From contig NZ_LMAK01000015.1 in NCBI RefSeq assembly GCF_001439665.1, forward strand, positions 1 to 64,000: DNA of 64,000 nucleotides, in the 5' to 3' direction. The DNA comes from Formosa algae (GTDB taxonomy: Bacteria > Bacteroidota > Bacteroidia > Flavobacteriales > Flavobacteriaceae). Each line of letters opens with the position of its first letter. Within the stretch, counting starts at the first letter, position 1. A program made the position numbers and the translations under genes. The notes under the pieces are model-generated. The model did not search any database and was not told where the DNA came from. It saw nothing but the letters and a program-made list of their open reading frames with translations. Below are positions 36,265-44,846 of the stretch, piece by piece.

Positions 36265-37179
36265 TTAATGGGTAATATGCTTTTCAATATCCTGTATAAT
36301 GGTCGAAATCGGAGTTTCGTAATCGAACCATAACGTATTTTCGTTACGTTTAAACCAAGTGAGTTGACGTTTTGCAAAACGTCGAGAATTTTTTTTAATT
36401 TCTGAAACAGCAAAATCTAAAGGCCATTCTCCATTTAAGTAATTAAAGGTTTCTTTATAACCAACCGTATTTAAGGCGTTTAAATGTTGCTTATCTTGAA
36501 GTGATTTGACTTCATCTAGTAAACCGTGTTCCATCATAATATCTACACGTCGGTTTATGCGGTCGTAAATAATGTCGCGATCTGCTTTAAGTCCAACCGT
36601 TATTGTTTTAAATGGCCTAGCATCTTTATCTTTATTTAAAAAGGAAGAATAAGGTTGTCCCGAACCAATACAAATTTCTAAAGCTCTAATAACACGATGC
36701 GGATTATCGATAGCAATAGTGTTAAACGACTTTGGATCGTGTTGCTTCAATAAGTCTTGTAAACTTTGTAAACCTTCACTATCTAATTGCGCATTTAAAG
36801 CAATGCGTATATTAGGATCTACTTTCGGGAAATTGTCTAATCCTCGTGTCACGGCATCTACATATAATCCAGAACCGCCAACCATAATTACTGTGTTATG
36901 CGTTTTAAAGAGTGTGTCTAAAGTTTGTAAGGCTTCTTTTTCAAATGCGCCTACATTGTAAGTGTCTTCAATACATTTGTGATGTATAAAATGATGCGGT
37001 GCTTCAGATAATTCTTCTGGAGTTGGTGCTGCAGTTCCTATTTGCATTTCTCTAAAAAACTGTCTAGAATCTGCAGACAAGATTTCTGTATTAAAATGTT
37101 TTGCCAGTTTAATACTTAAAGCTGTTTTTCCAATTGCAGTTGGACCAACTATGGAGATTAGATAATGATTTGTATTCAA
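36265..37179 (-). CDS. miaA: tRNA dimethylallyltransferase
   Basis: MiaA adds a dimethylallyl group to A37 of tRNAs reading codons that start with U. The 304-residue protein has the Walker A GPTAIGKT (12-19), SADSRQFFREMQIGTAAP, NVGAFEKEA, MVGGSGLYVDAV and the C-terminal KRQLTWFKRNENTLWF. The start is TTG at 37179 (MNTNHYLISIVGPTAIGKT), since no ATG exists before the preceding channel stop. It begins 4 bp after the channel gene, so the two are probably cotranscribed. Confidence 0.97.
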   Translation of the reverse strand: MNTNHYLISIVGPTAIGKTALSIKLAKHFNTEILSADSRQFFREMQIGTAAPTPEELSEAPHHFIHHKCIEDTYNVGAFEKEALQTLDTLFKTHNTVIMVGGSGLYVDAVTRGLDNFPKVDPNIRIALNAQLDSEGLQSLQDLLKQHDPKSFNTIAIDNPHRVIRALEICIGSGQPYSSFLNKDKDARPFKTITVGLKADRDIIYDRINRRVDIMMEHGLLDEVKSLQDKQHLNALNTVGYKETFNYLNGEWPLDFAVSEIKKNSRRFAKRQLTWFKRNENTLWFDYETPISTIIQDIEKHITH

Positions 37180-37183
37180 AAGT

Positions 37184-38056
37184 TTAAGAATTGTGCAGAG
37201 GTTCGCCGCAATTATAACAATATTCTGCTCCGTCTCTATGATCGCTTTTTAGGCAATTTGAGCACGATTGTGAATTTAAATTTACTTCAATTTTAGGATC
37301 TGTTTTTTTAGGAGCAGGTTCTAAATTATTTCTAGTCTGATTACTATATTCTGCAGATACTATTCCTGTAGGTACTGCTATTATACCGTAACCTAAAATC
37401 ATGACAAGAGAGGCGATAAGTTGTCCTAAAGGCGTTTGCGGAGCGATATCTCCGAATCCCACAGTTGTTAAGGTCACGATACACCAATACACACTTTTAG
37501 GAATGTTTGTAAACCCGTTTTCTTCACCTTCTACCAAATACATAATAGTTCCTAAAATGACGGCTAAAATAATAACAGCAAATAAAAACACTGAAATTTT
37601 AGCACGACTCGATTTTAACGCAGACACTAAATTATTAGAAGCGCCCAAATATCTACCCAGTTTTAAAATTCTAAATACACGTAGTAACCTTAATGCTCTT
37701 AATGCAATTAATGCATGTGTACCTGCGAATAAAAATGATAAATATTTTGGAGCAGTAGACAATAAATCTATGATTCCATAAAAGCTAAAAATGTATTTAA
37801 AAGGTTTCTTTACCGTAATAACTCTAGCAATATATTCTACAGTAAACAATACCGTAATTATCCACTCAAGCGTATTTAAAAGGTTGTGGTATTTTAAATC
37901 AATAGATTTTACGCTTTCAAGCATAACCAATACAATACTTGCAATAATGATAACAAGTAGTATGACATCAAATAACTTACCGGCAGGCGTATCTGCTTCG
38001 TAAATGATTTCATGTAACTGATTTTTCCAGTTTTTTTTCTTATTTGGTTGGCTCAT
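37184..38056 (-). CDS. Voltage-gated potassium channel with C-terminal zinc ribbon
   Basis: A 290-residue six-helix ion channel. Residues 30-110 hold S1-S3; S4 (118-136) has regularly spaced arginines LRALRLLRVFRILKLGR, the voltage sensor. The pore selectivity filter is TTVGFGD (197-203), specific for K+, and S6 follows. After a charged linker the C-terminus holds two CxxC pairs (Cys265/268 and Cys280/283) forming a short zinc ribbon. That domain could sense metal or redox state or bind a partner. A -7 box TATTTTTG (minus strand 38069-38062) lies 5 bp before the start. Confidence 0.93.
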   Translation of the reverse strand: MSQPNKKKNWKNQLHEIIYEADTPAGKLFDVILLVIIIASIVLVMLESVKSIDLKYHNLLNTLEWIITVLFTVEYIARVITVKKPFKYIFSFYGIIDLLSTAPKYLSFLFAGTHALIALRALRLLRVFRILKLGRYLGASNNLVSALKSSRAKISVFLFAVIILAVILGTIMYLVEGEENGFTNIPKSVYWCIVTLTTVGFGDIAPQTPLGQLIASLVMILGYGIIAVPTGIVSAEYSNQTRNNLEPAPKKTDPKIEVNLNSQSCSNCLKSDHRDGAEYCYNCGEPLHNS

Positions 38057-38061
38057 AAAAT

Positions 38062-38069
38062 CAAAAATA
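38062..38069 (-). promoter_or_regulatory. -7 promoter box of the K+ channel gene
   Basis: TATTTTTG on the minus strand, 5 bp before the ATG, implying a nearly leaderless mRNA. It may allow channel-miaA transcription separate from the upstream DUF3857 gene, whose stop is only 25 bp away. Confidence 0.35.
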
Positions 38070-38081
38070 AGAAAACTATTC

Positions 38082-40061
38082 CTAAATTGAATTTAAAACA
38101 ATTATTGAATTTTTTTGAATGTTAATGAGTTCACTAGACAATGTCTTTAAACTTTCATAATACTCGTGATTATATAAAGGTTTATCGAGACTGAATTTTA
38201 AGTTTATAATAATAAAATCATCCTGCTGATTGACATTTAATTTTAAAATACCGGTTTTATTAGGTAAAGCAAAAACAGCATTTTTTGGCGCTTCTGCAAC
38301 AGTATACTTACCTGTATTTAATTTGAGTATGTAAGAGAATGTTCTTTTGTAGCCGAAGTCTATCGGGTACAAACGTTCTTGAAGTGTAAATGGATTTTTT
38401 TCAATAAAAGGAAACAGAATAGGATTAATATATAGGGTTTCTTTTGTTACACCATTTACGGTGGTGTTCATTGGATCTAAACCTTGTTTTAGTTTAAAAA
38501 CTTCATCAAAACTAAGAGTGTTTCGTTCAGAATCTTTAATTGTGTGTTCTAAAACGTTAAGCGTTGGATGCTCGTCTGAAAATTCTTTTTTGTATAATTC
38601 TGGATCTTTTTGGTAATCTGTTTTAGAATCTATAGCGTAATATCCCGTTTTAGTTATGCCGCTTAAAATTTGTAATGAATCATTTACAATATCCATTTCT
38701 ACTCGGTAAGCAATTTGAGATACTTTACGTTCCTCGATATCTATCCATTCGCTGCCGTGTTTAAAATCTATTAATCTGCCATAACCATTTAAACATCTAA
38801 AAGGTAAACTTCCAAAGGGTAAATCTGGTTCTGCTGCATCTAATAAATAGGTGTCGTCTCCAATTTTGGCTTGAATTATTAAATAATTAAAATCGGATAG
38901 TATAGGGAAAACTTTAGTTGCAAACCCTTTATTACGAGTAGATAATAACACAGGTTTAACTTCAATATTACAATCTCTTAATAGGTTATGTAGCAAGATG
39001 TTTATACTAGATGCATTTCCAGATTTGTTATTTATCAGGTCTTTTACAGAAGTTTCAACAAAGATATCATTATAGTCTCCATTCCATTTGTATTGATCTT
39101 GAACGAAATTGTAAATGGATTGCGCTTTGTTTAAAGGATTGTCATTTTTAATAATTTCGGTACTTAAAAAATCTTCAGCTTTTATAGATTTTCTAATTTG
39201 CCAACCAAACTCTTTATCTGTTTTTAATTCGTGATCGACATCTTTCCACGTTTTCGTAATCTGTTCAACACTACCATCAAAATGATTAATGGTTTTTAAT
39301 TCAAAATCTATTCTAGAGATATAATTTCGTTTACTCGTCATGTAATCTTCCTCTATAAATGCAGGTAAATCTTTCATCACGTAATTAGTGACACCGCAGT
39401 CTGCAGAAGATCCGCCAGGACCTTCAAGACAGTTTCCTTTAATTTTAGAATTGCTATCAAAAAATTTATATGGCCCTACTAGTTTTATGTTGTAGTTATA
39501 AATACCAGGAATACTAGTTACATATTCGCTATATAATTTTGGAATATCTTCTTGAAATATCCATTCGTGGTATTTATAGATATACGGGGAAGATAATTTG
39601 TAACTATATGTTATAACGCTTCCTTCTTGAATATTAGGTAAGGTAAATTTAACTAGAGTATGTTTGGGAGTAATGTCTTCGTAATAAATGTCAGACGGAT
39701 TTAATCTGGTAGAGGTTATAGCTCCGTTTTTAGAATTAAATGTAGTTGCAACAATATCGGTAATCCGTTCTTTATTGGTTTTATTTTTATAAAGCTGAAT
39801 TTCAACAGTTGCATGCTCAAATCCGTTTCTGTTTAAAATTTTGACTTTTTTCTGATATTCTGTTTTAAGCAGAAAGTCATTATCGTCTATATAACTTTTT
39901 CCATATTCATAAATCACTAAAGCATTTGCTGTAGAATCTTTTGTATAATGGTTTATGTTGAGGTCATTTGGGCTTATTGCAAATTCTTTACTGTTGTAGG
40001 CTTGGGCAAATAAAGAAAGAGTAGAAAGAAATAATAGTAGGTTAGTTAGTAGATTTTTCAC
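38082..40061 (-). CDS. DUF3857 / transglutaminase-like secreted protein
   Basis: A 659-residue protein with a signal peptide (MKNLLTNLLLFLSTLSLFAQ), a DUF3857 domain (about 60-220), a transglutaminase-like domain (about 300-420), and a C-terminal beta-rich region resembling DUF3858. The architecture is common in Bacteroidota. In the transglutaminase core I see SGNASSINILLHNLLRDCNIEVKPVLLSTR, where the usual Cys is replaced by Ser or Ala, so catalytic activity is doubtful. It is probably an exported or surface protein of unknown role. The start is GTG at 40061, two bases after the preceding gene. Confidence 0.88.
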   Translation of the reverse strand: MKNLLTNLLLFLSTLSLFAQAYNSKEFAISPNDLNINHYTKDSTANALVIYEYGKSYIDDNDFLLKTEYQKKVKILNRNGFEHATVEIQLYKNKTNKERITDIVATTFNSKNGAITSTRLNPSDIYYEDITPKHTLVKFTLPNIQEGSVITYSYKLSSPYIYKYHEWIFQEDIPKLYSEYVTSIPGIYNYNIKLVGPYKFFDSNSKIKGNCLEGPGGSSADCGVTNYVMKDLPAFIEEDYMTSKRNYISRIDFELKTINHFDGSVEQITKTWKDVDHELKTDKEFGWQIRKSIKAEDFLSTEIIKNDNPLNKAQSIYNFVQDQYKWNGDYNDIFVETSVKDLINNKSGNASSINILLHNLLRDCNIEVKPVLLSTRNKGFATKVFPILSDFNYLIIQAKIGDDTYLLDAAEPDLPFGSLPFRCLNGYGRLIDFKHGSEWIDIEERKVSQIAYRVEMDIVNDSLQILSGITKTGYYAIDSKTDYQKDPELYKKEFSDEHPTLNVLEHTIKDSERNTLSFDEVFKLKQGLDPMNTTVNGVTKETLYINPILFPFIEKNPFTLQERLYPIDFGYKRTFSYILKLNTGKYTVAEAPKNAVFALPNKTGILKLNVNQQDDFIIINLKFSLDKPLYNHEYYESLKTLSSELINIQKNSIIVLNSI

Positions 40062-40063
40062 GC

Positions 40064-41443
40064 TTAAGGCATTAGTTCGATTGTTTTTAAGTTTTTATGG
40101 CTACGCAAATAGCTTTGTATTATATGTTGTGCATCTCTATTATTTTCCATTTTGGTAATGATAGATTCTAACACTTTAATATTATTAATTTGATAGTTTA
40201 GATTGAAGAAACCTAAACCTTCAAACTTTCCGTCTTTGATGTAAATCGCACTACGCTCGTCTATAGTTCTTCCGCGATCTACAATAATCATATGCTTGAA
40301 GACATAACTATTTTTGTCTAATAACTCTTGAACACGGAGGTTGTAATCTTCTGCAGATTCTTCGTTTACACAAGAGCCATTACATGTTTTTATAGTATGA
40401 TTAAAACAAGGTTTTCCAGGAATATTAGTTTCTAAATTGGTAAGTTGTAAACATAGATTGTATGTTTCAACAGCGCGTTCCATAAAATGTTTTGCACTTT
40501 GTTTATTGCTAAATGTTGTAATGGGGTGTTTACGACCATCTGCAATATCTATTTTTAAATTTATATATCCGTGTTTATCTTTGGTCGCATATAAGGCATG
40601 TGTGAAATGTGTGCGCTTTCTAGAACGATTATAAATGGGTTTTACACGTTTTATTTCTTCACTTTCTTTTAATAAAGCGATAAGTTCACTTCCTGTTTCT
40701 TCGTAAGTTACAGCAGTAACATGAAGCTGAATTTTTTTAGATTTAGAATTCGGAGCTGTAAAATGCTGATTAACGCGACGTTTTATATTTCTGCTTTTTC
40801 CGATGTAAATAATATCTCCACCTTCTTTATGAATGTAGTATACACCAGTTACCGAGGGAAGTGTTTCAACAATATCAATAAGTTTATTGTCTAGTTTTTT
40901 AGTTTTTAAAGTGTCTTTTACAGACGATTGAATGATTTGCTTCGTGGTATCTTTTGTTTGCAGCAGTTTAAATAACTTTACAGTAGCTAAAGCATCTCCG
41001 TTAGCACGGTGTCTATCGGTTACAGGAATACCTAAAGATCTCACTAACTTTCCTAAACTATATGAAGCCTGATCTGGAATTAAATCTTTAGAAAGCTCTA
41101 CGGTACACAACGTTTTACGTTTGAACTCGTAACCTAAACGTTTAAATTCTGTTCGCAGAATGCGGTAATCAAATTCTGAGTTGTGTGCTACAATTATACA
41201 GTCCTCTGTAATTTCAATAATACGTTTTGCAACCTCGTAAAATTTAGGTGCATTTTTAAGCATATTGCTGTTAATTCCAGTAAGCTTAACAACAAATGGT
41301 TGTATGTCGCGCTCTGGATTTACTAAGGATATAAATTGATCTACAACGGTGTGACCGTCGTATTTATAGATAGCTATTTCTGTAATGCCTTCTTCATTAA
41401 ACTTGCCACCTGTGGTCTCTATGTCTAAAACTGCGTAAATAAT
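40064..41443 (-). CDS. DEDDh exonuclease fused to a GIY-YIG nuclease domain; non-standard start
   Basis: A 459-residue fusion of a DnaQ-like 3'-5' exonuclease and a GIY-YIG endonuclease (Cho/UvrC-like). The first in-frame ATG is at 41263, but that protein would lack exonuclease motif I. Reading upstream gives YAVLDIETTGGKFNEEG, with the catalytic DIE, then IAIYKYDGHTVVDQFISLVN and FVVKLTGIN, all clearly homologous to the family. No ATG, GTG or TTG exists between the TAA stop at 41452-41450 and that region. The likeliest start is the ATT at 41443, giving an (M)IYAVLDIETTG N-terminus. The GIY-YIG core is GVYYIHKEGGDIIYIGKSRNIKRRVNQH; a later cysteine cluster follows. YggS ends 12 bp upstream. 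A role in repair is inferred from family knowledge. Confidence 0.85.
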   Translation of the reverse strand: MIYAVLDIETTGGKFNEEGITEIAIYKYDGHTVVDQFISLVNPERDIQPFVVKLTGINSNMLKNAPKFYEVAKRIIEITEDCIIVAHNSEFDYRILRTEFKRLGYEFKRKTLCTVELSKDLIPDQASYSLGKLVRSLGIPVTDRHRANGDALATVKLFKLLQTKDTTKQIIQSSVKDTLKTKKLDNKLIDIVETLPSVTGVYYIHKEGGDIIYIGKSRNIKRRVNQHFTAPNSKSKKIQLHVTAVTYEETGSELIALLKESEEIKRVKPIYNRSRKRTHFTHALYATKDKHGYINLKIDIADGRKHPITTFSNKQSAKHFMERAVETYNLCLQLTNLETNIPGKPCFNHTIKTCNGSCVNEESAEDYNLRVQELLDKNSYVFKHMIIVDRGRTIDERSAIYIKDGKFEGLGFFNLNYQINNIKVLESIITKMENNRDAQHIIQSYLRSHKNLKTIELMP

Positions 41444-41455
41444 ATACTCTTAAAA

Positions 41456-42121
41456 TTAATAATTCCGAACACCAAAAATACTACTCCCGATACGCACCAT
41501 AGTGCTTCCGCAAGCCACTGCCAATTGGTAATCTCCACTCATTCCCATAGAAATGGTTTTAAATTGAGTAGGGAACTTATGGTGTGCTTTTAAAGTATTA
41601 AAGATAGTTTTTAATTGGGTAAATTCTGTTTTTATTTGAGATTCATTCTCTGTAAAGGTGGCCATACCCATTACACCTACAATATTAATATTTTTGAGTT
41701 CTGAAAAAGATGGAGATTGAAGGATATCAAAAGCCTCAGCTTCTGTCATCCCGAATTTAGAATCTTCTTTAGCGATTTTAATTTGAAGTAAACAATCTAT
41801 AACACGATTGTGTTTTGCAGCTTGTTTGTTAATTTCAATTAAAAGTTTTTCATTTTCAACACCATGAATTAAACTGACAAAAGGTGCCATGTATTTTACC
41901 TTATTGCGCTGTACATGACCAATCATGTGCCACTCAATATCTTTAGGAAGAATCTCGTGTTTTTCGGCCATTTCCTGAATTTTGTTTTCGCCAAAAATAC
42001 GTTGTCCAGCATCGTAGGCTTCTTGCAAATCACTAACAGGTTTGGTTTTAGAAACAGCCACTAAAGTTACTTGTTCTGGTAGTGTTTCTTTTATATGATT
42101 TAAATTTTGTTGAATAGACAT
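41456..42121 (-). CDS. YggS family pyridoxal-5'-phosphate homeostasis protein
   Basis: A 221-residue alanine-racemase-fold protein (PLPBP). The PLP Schiff-base Lys25 lies in LVAVSKTKPVS, with IEWHMIGHVQRNKVKYM and SMGMSGDYQLAVACGSTMVRIGSSIFG further on, all diagnostic. The family stores or delivers PLP and has no confirmed enzyme activity. The fusion nuclease follows after 12 bp. It lies 46 bp downstream of the hydroxyacyl-CoA dehydrogenase gene. Confidence 0.95.
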   Translation of the reverse strand: MSIQQNLNHIKETLPEQVTLVAVSKTKPVSDLQEAYDAGQRIFGENKIQEMAEKHEILPKDIEWHMIGHVQRNKVKYMAPFVSLIHGVENEKLLIEINKQAAKHNRVIDCLLQIKIAKEDSKFGMTEAEAFDILQSPSFSELKNINIVGVMGMATFTENESQIKTEFTQLKTIFNTLKAHHKFPTQFKTISMGMSGDYQLAVACGSTMVRIGSSIFGVRNY

Positions 42122-42167
42122 GGTAAATAATTATACGTTGTAATTGGAGGAAAATTTTAAAATTTAT

Positions 42168-43058
42168 TTATTTTAAGAATTGCTTTGCAACCTGTTCTGC
42201 CTTTTTAGATGATGCATAGTCGTAGAACCCTTCGCCAGATTTTATTCCTAGTTTTCCTGCTCTAACCATGTTAACCAATAATGGGCATGGTGCATATTTC
42301 GGATTTTTAAATCCGTCGTACATCACATTTAAAATAGATAAACATACGTCTAAACCAATAAAATCTGCTAATTGTAAAGGTCCCATGGGGTGAGCCATAC
42401 CGAGTTTCATTACGGTATCAATTTCTTTAACACCAGCAACACCGTTGTATAACGTTTCTATAGATTCGTTTAACATAGGCATTAAAATTCTGTTGGCAAC
42501 AAATCCAGGGTAATCATTAACTTCTACAGGATCTTTACCTAAAGTTCTAGACAGTTCCATAATGGTTTTGGTCACTGCGTCACTCGTGTTGTATCCGCGA
42601 ATAATTTCTACCAATTTCATGATGGGTACTGGATTCATAAAATGCATACCAATAACCCATTCTGGACGGTCTGTTACGGCTGCAATTTGTGTTATGGAGA
42701 TTGATGAGGTATTTGTTGCTAAAATGGTGTGGGCTTCACAAACGTGACTTAATTGTTTAAAAATTTTAAGTTTTAAATCGATTTGTTCTGTTGCAGCTTC
42801 TACGACTAAATCCGCTCCTTTTACACCTTCATCAAGAGCAGTATATGTGGTTATTAATTTTAAGGTTTCGTCTTTCTGAACTTCTGTAATAACCGTTTTT
42901 GCTATTAAACGGTCTAAGTTTTTAGAAATTGTAGCTAGGCCTTTAGTTAAAGCGGTTTCACTAATATCTATTAAACGCACATGAAAACCACTTTGGGCAA
43001 ATGTATGTGCAATACCATTCCCCATGGTTCCGGCACCAATAACTGCGATGTGTTTCAT
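42168..43058 (-). CDS. 3-hydroxybutyryl-CoA dehydrogenase
   Basis: A 296-residue NAD-dependent dehydrogenase that oxidises 3-hydroxyacyl-CoA or reduces acetoacetyl-CoA. The N-terminal Rossmann fold has IAVIGAGTMGNGIAHTFAQSG. The centre has the catalytic His/Glu pair region GMHFMNPVPIMKLVEII, and the C-terminal helical domain has NDYPGFVANRILMPMLNE and AHPMGPLQLADFIGLD. It is the stand-alone form, as in Clostridium and Bacteroidota, used in beta-oxidation or butyrate-type metabolism. Lies between the Gfo/Idh/MocA and YggS genes. Confidence 0.94.
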   Translation of the reverse strand: MKHIAVIGAGTMGNGIAHTFAQSGFHVRLIDISETALTKGLATISKNLDRLIAKTVITEVQKDETLKLITTYTALDEGVKGADLVVEAATEQIDLKLKIFKQLSHVCEAHTILATNTSSISITQIAAVTDRPEWVIGMHFMNPVPIMKLVEIIRGYNTSDAVTKTIMELSRTLGKDPVEVNDYPGFVANRILMPMLNESIETLYNGVAGVKEIDTVMKLGMAHPMGPLQLADFIGLDVCLSILNVMYDGFKNPKYAPCPLLVNMVRAGKLGIKSGEGFYDYASSKKAEQVAKQFLK

Positions 43059-43115
43059 GCTTGTAAATGTTTCGAGAACGTGTTTTATGTGCTCTAGGTT
43101 AGGTTTTGAAAACGT

Positions 43116-44075
43116 TTAAAACTGATCGATAATCATATTTGCCACGCGTAAAGCTTCTGTCCCATCATGCAAAGTCACCACAGGTTTAGTGTCGTTATTT
43201 ATTGCATCAGCAAAAGTTTCTAATTCGTCTAAAATGGCATTATTATTTTCAACATCAGGATTAGCAAAGTAGATTTGCTTTTTAATGCCTTCAGCATTTT
43301 GTAAAATCATATCAAAATCTCCAGGTTTTTCAGGAGCATCTTTCATTTTTACTACTTCACATTTCTTTTCAAGAAAATCTACAGAAATGTAGGCATCACG
43401 TTGAAAAAAGCGAGTTTTTCGCATGTTTTTTAACGAAATTCTACTTGCTGTAAGGTTAGCCACACAACCATTTACAAATTCTATTCTGGCATTTGCTATG
43501 TCTGGCGTGTCACTTATTACCGAAACGCCACTGGCACTAATGTGTTTTACTTCAGATTGTACAACGCTTAAAATAACGTCTATATCGTGAATCATGAGAT
43601 CTAAAACCACAGGAACATCTGTACCTCTAGGGTTAAATTCTGCCAATCTATGCGCTTCAATAAACATAGGTTTGTCTAAAGCGTCTTTTATGGCTGTAAA
43701 AGCAGGATTAAAACGCTCTACGTGTCCTACTTGTCCTTTTACATTATGTTCTGCAACGAGTGCTCTTAAAGACTCTGCTTCTTCAACAGTATTTGTAATT
43801 GGTTTTTCAACAAAAATATGTTTGTTTTTAGAGATGGCTAATTTAGCACAGTCGTAGTGCGATAAGGTTGGTGTTACAATATCTACAACATCTACTGCAT
43901 CTATTAATTCTTCTATAGTTGGAAAGAATTTATAACCAAATTCAGCTTCTACTTTTTTGGCATTATTTACATCGGGATCGTAAAAACCTACGAGTTGGTA
44001 TTTTTCAGATTGATTAAGTAGTCTTAAATGAATTTTTCCGAGGTGACCAGCACCAAGAACTCCAGCTTTTAACAT
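43116..44075 (-). CDS. Gfo/Idh/MocA family oxidoreductase
   Basis: A 319-residue NAD(P)-binding oxidoreductase. The Rossmann domain starts with KAGVLGAGHLGKIHLRLL; DVVDIVTPTLSHYDCAKLAISKNKHIFVEKPITNTVEEA carries the conserved EKP lysine. The C-terminal alpha/beta domain has VLDLMIHDIDVILSV. The substrate, usually a sugar or inositol derivative, cannot be told. It heads the operon with the hydroxyacyl-CoA dehydrogenase, YggS and the fusion nuclease and has a good two-element promoter. Confidence 0.92.
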   Translation of the reverse strand: MLKAGVLGAGHLGKIHLRLLNQSEKYQLVGFYDPDVNNAKKVEAEFGYKFFPTIEELIDAVDVVDIVTPTLSHYDCAKLAISKNKHIFVEKPITNTVEEAESLRALVAEHNVKGQVGHVERFNPAFTAIKDALDKPMFIEAHRLAEFNPRGTDVPVVLDLMIHDIDVILSVVQSEVKHISASGVSVISDTPDIANARIEFVNGCVANLTASRISLKNMRKTRFFQRDAYISVDFLEKKCEVVKMKDAPEKPGDFDMILQNAEGIKKQIYFANPDVENNNAILDELETFADAINNDTKPVVTLHDGTEALRVANMIIDQF

Positions 44076-44092
44076 TCTAATAGGGTTTTAAA

Positions 44093-44126
44093 CAAAAATA
44101 AGATTTTTATGACTTTAAAGTGCCAA
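44093..44126 (-). promoter_or_regulatory. Bacteroidota-type promoter of the Gfo/Idh/MocA operon
   Basis: On the minus strand TTG (44126-44124) is 23 bp upstream of TATTTTTG (44100-44093), fitting TTG-N17-23-TAnnTTTG. The start codon is 17 bp beyond the -7 box. Confidence 0.5.
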
Positions 44127-44154
44127 TTAAGATTTAAAAATTTAATAAAAGATT

Positions 44155-44162
44155 TACTTTTG
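44155..44162 (+). promoter_or_regulatory. -7 promoter box of pcm
   Basis: TACTTTTG matches TAnnTTTG, 42 bp before the pcm TTG start. Divergent from the Gfo/Idh/MocA promoter. Confidence 0.4.
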
Positions 44163-44204
44163 CAAAACTTATAAAACCACTAAACTTACCTAATACTTGC
44201 ACTT

Positions 44205-44846
44205 TTGAACGATACTTTTAAACATAAAGGATTAAGACAACAATTAGTAAACATATTAATAAACAAAGGTATAACAGATGCCGCTGTACTAAAAACTATA
44301 GGACACATCCCTAGACATTTGTTTATGGATTCTAGTTTTTTAGATCATGCTTATCAGGATAAAGCATTCCCTATTGCTGCCGATCAAACCATTTCGCAAC
44401 CTTACACGGTCGCTTTTCAAACCGAATTGTTAAAATTAAATAGAGATTCTAAAATTTTAGAAATAGGCACGGGGAGTGGTTATCAAACCGCTGTTTTATG
44501 TGAACTAGGTGCAAAAGTATTTAGTATTGAACGCCAATTAGAATTATTTAAGAAGACGAGTAAGTTTCTTCCAAAATTAGGATATCGTCCTAGAAAATTA
44601 ATATTTGGTGATGGGTATAAAGGCATGCCAGAAGAAGCTCCTTTTGATGGGATAATTGTGACTGCGGGTGCCCCTTTTGTACCGACACCTTTATTAAGTC
44701 AGTTAAAAATAGGAGGGCGTCTAGTTATTCCTGTTGGAGATACTGTACAAACTATGACACTTTTTATTAGAAAAGGTCTTAAAGAATTTGAAAAACACGA
44801 GTTTGGAGAATTCCGTTTTGTGCCGCTTTTGGAGGACAAAAATTAA
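44205..44846 (+). CDS. pcm: Protein-L-isoaspartate O-methyltransferase
   Basis: Pcm methylates isoaspartyl residues in aged proteins so that they can be repaired. The 213-residue product shows IPRHLFMDSSFLDHAYQDKAFPIAADQTISQPYTVA (substrate-binding block) and EIGTGSGYQTAVLCELGAKVFSIER (SAM-binding). The start appears to be TTG at 44205, giving MNDTFKHKGLRQQLV as in relatives; no ATG is near. It runs convergently into the NTF2-like gene with a 4-bp overlap. Confidence 0.95.
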   Translation: MNDTFKHKGLRQQLVNILINKGITDAAVLKTIGHIPRHLFMDSSFLDHAYQDKAFPIAADQTISQPYTVAFQTELLKLNRDSKILEIGTGSGYQTAVLCELGAKVFSIERQLELFKKTSKFLPKLGYRPRKLIFGDGYKGMPEEAPFDGIIVTAGAPFVPTPLLSQLKIGGRLVIPVGDTVQTMTLFIRKGLKEFEKHEFGEFRFVPLLEDKN

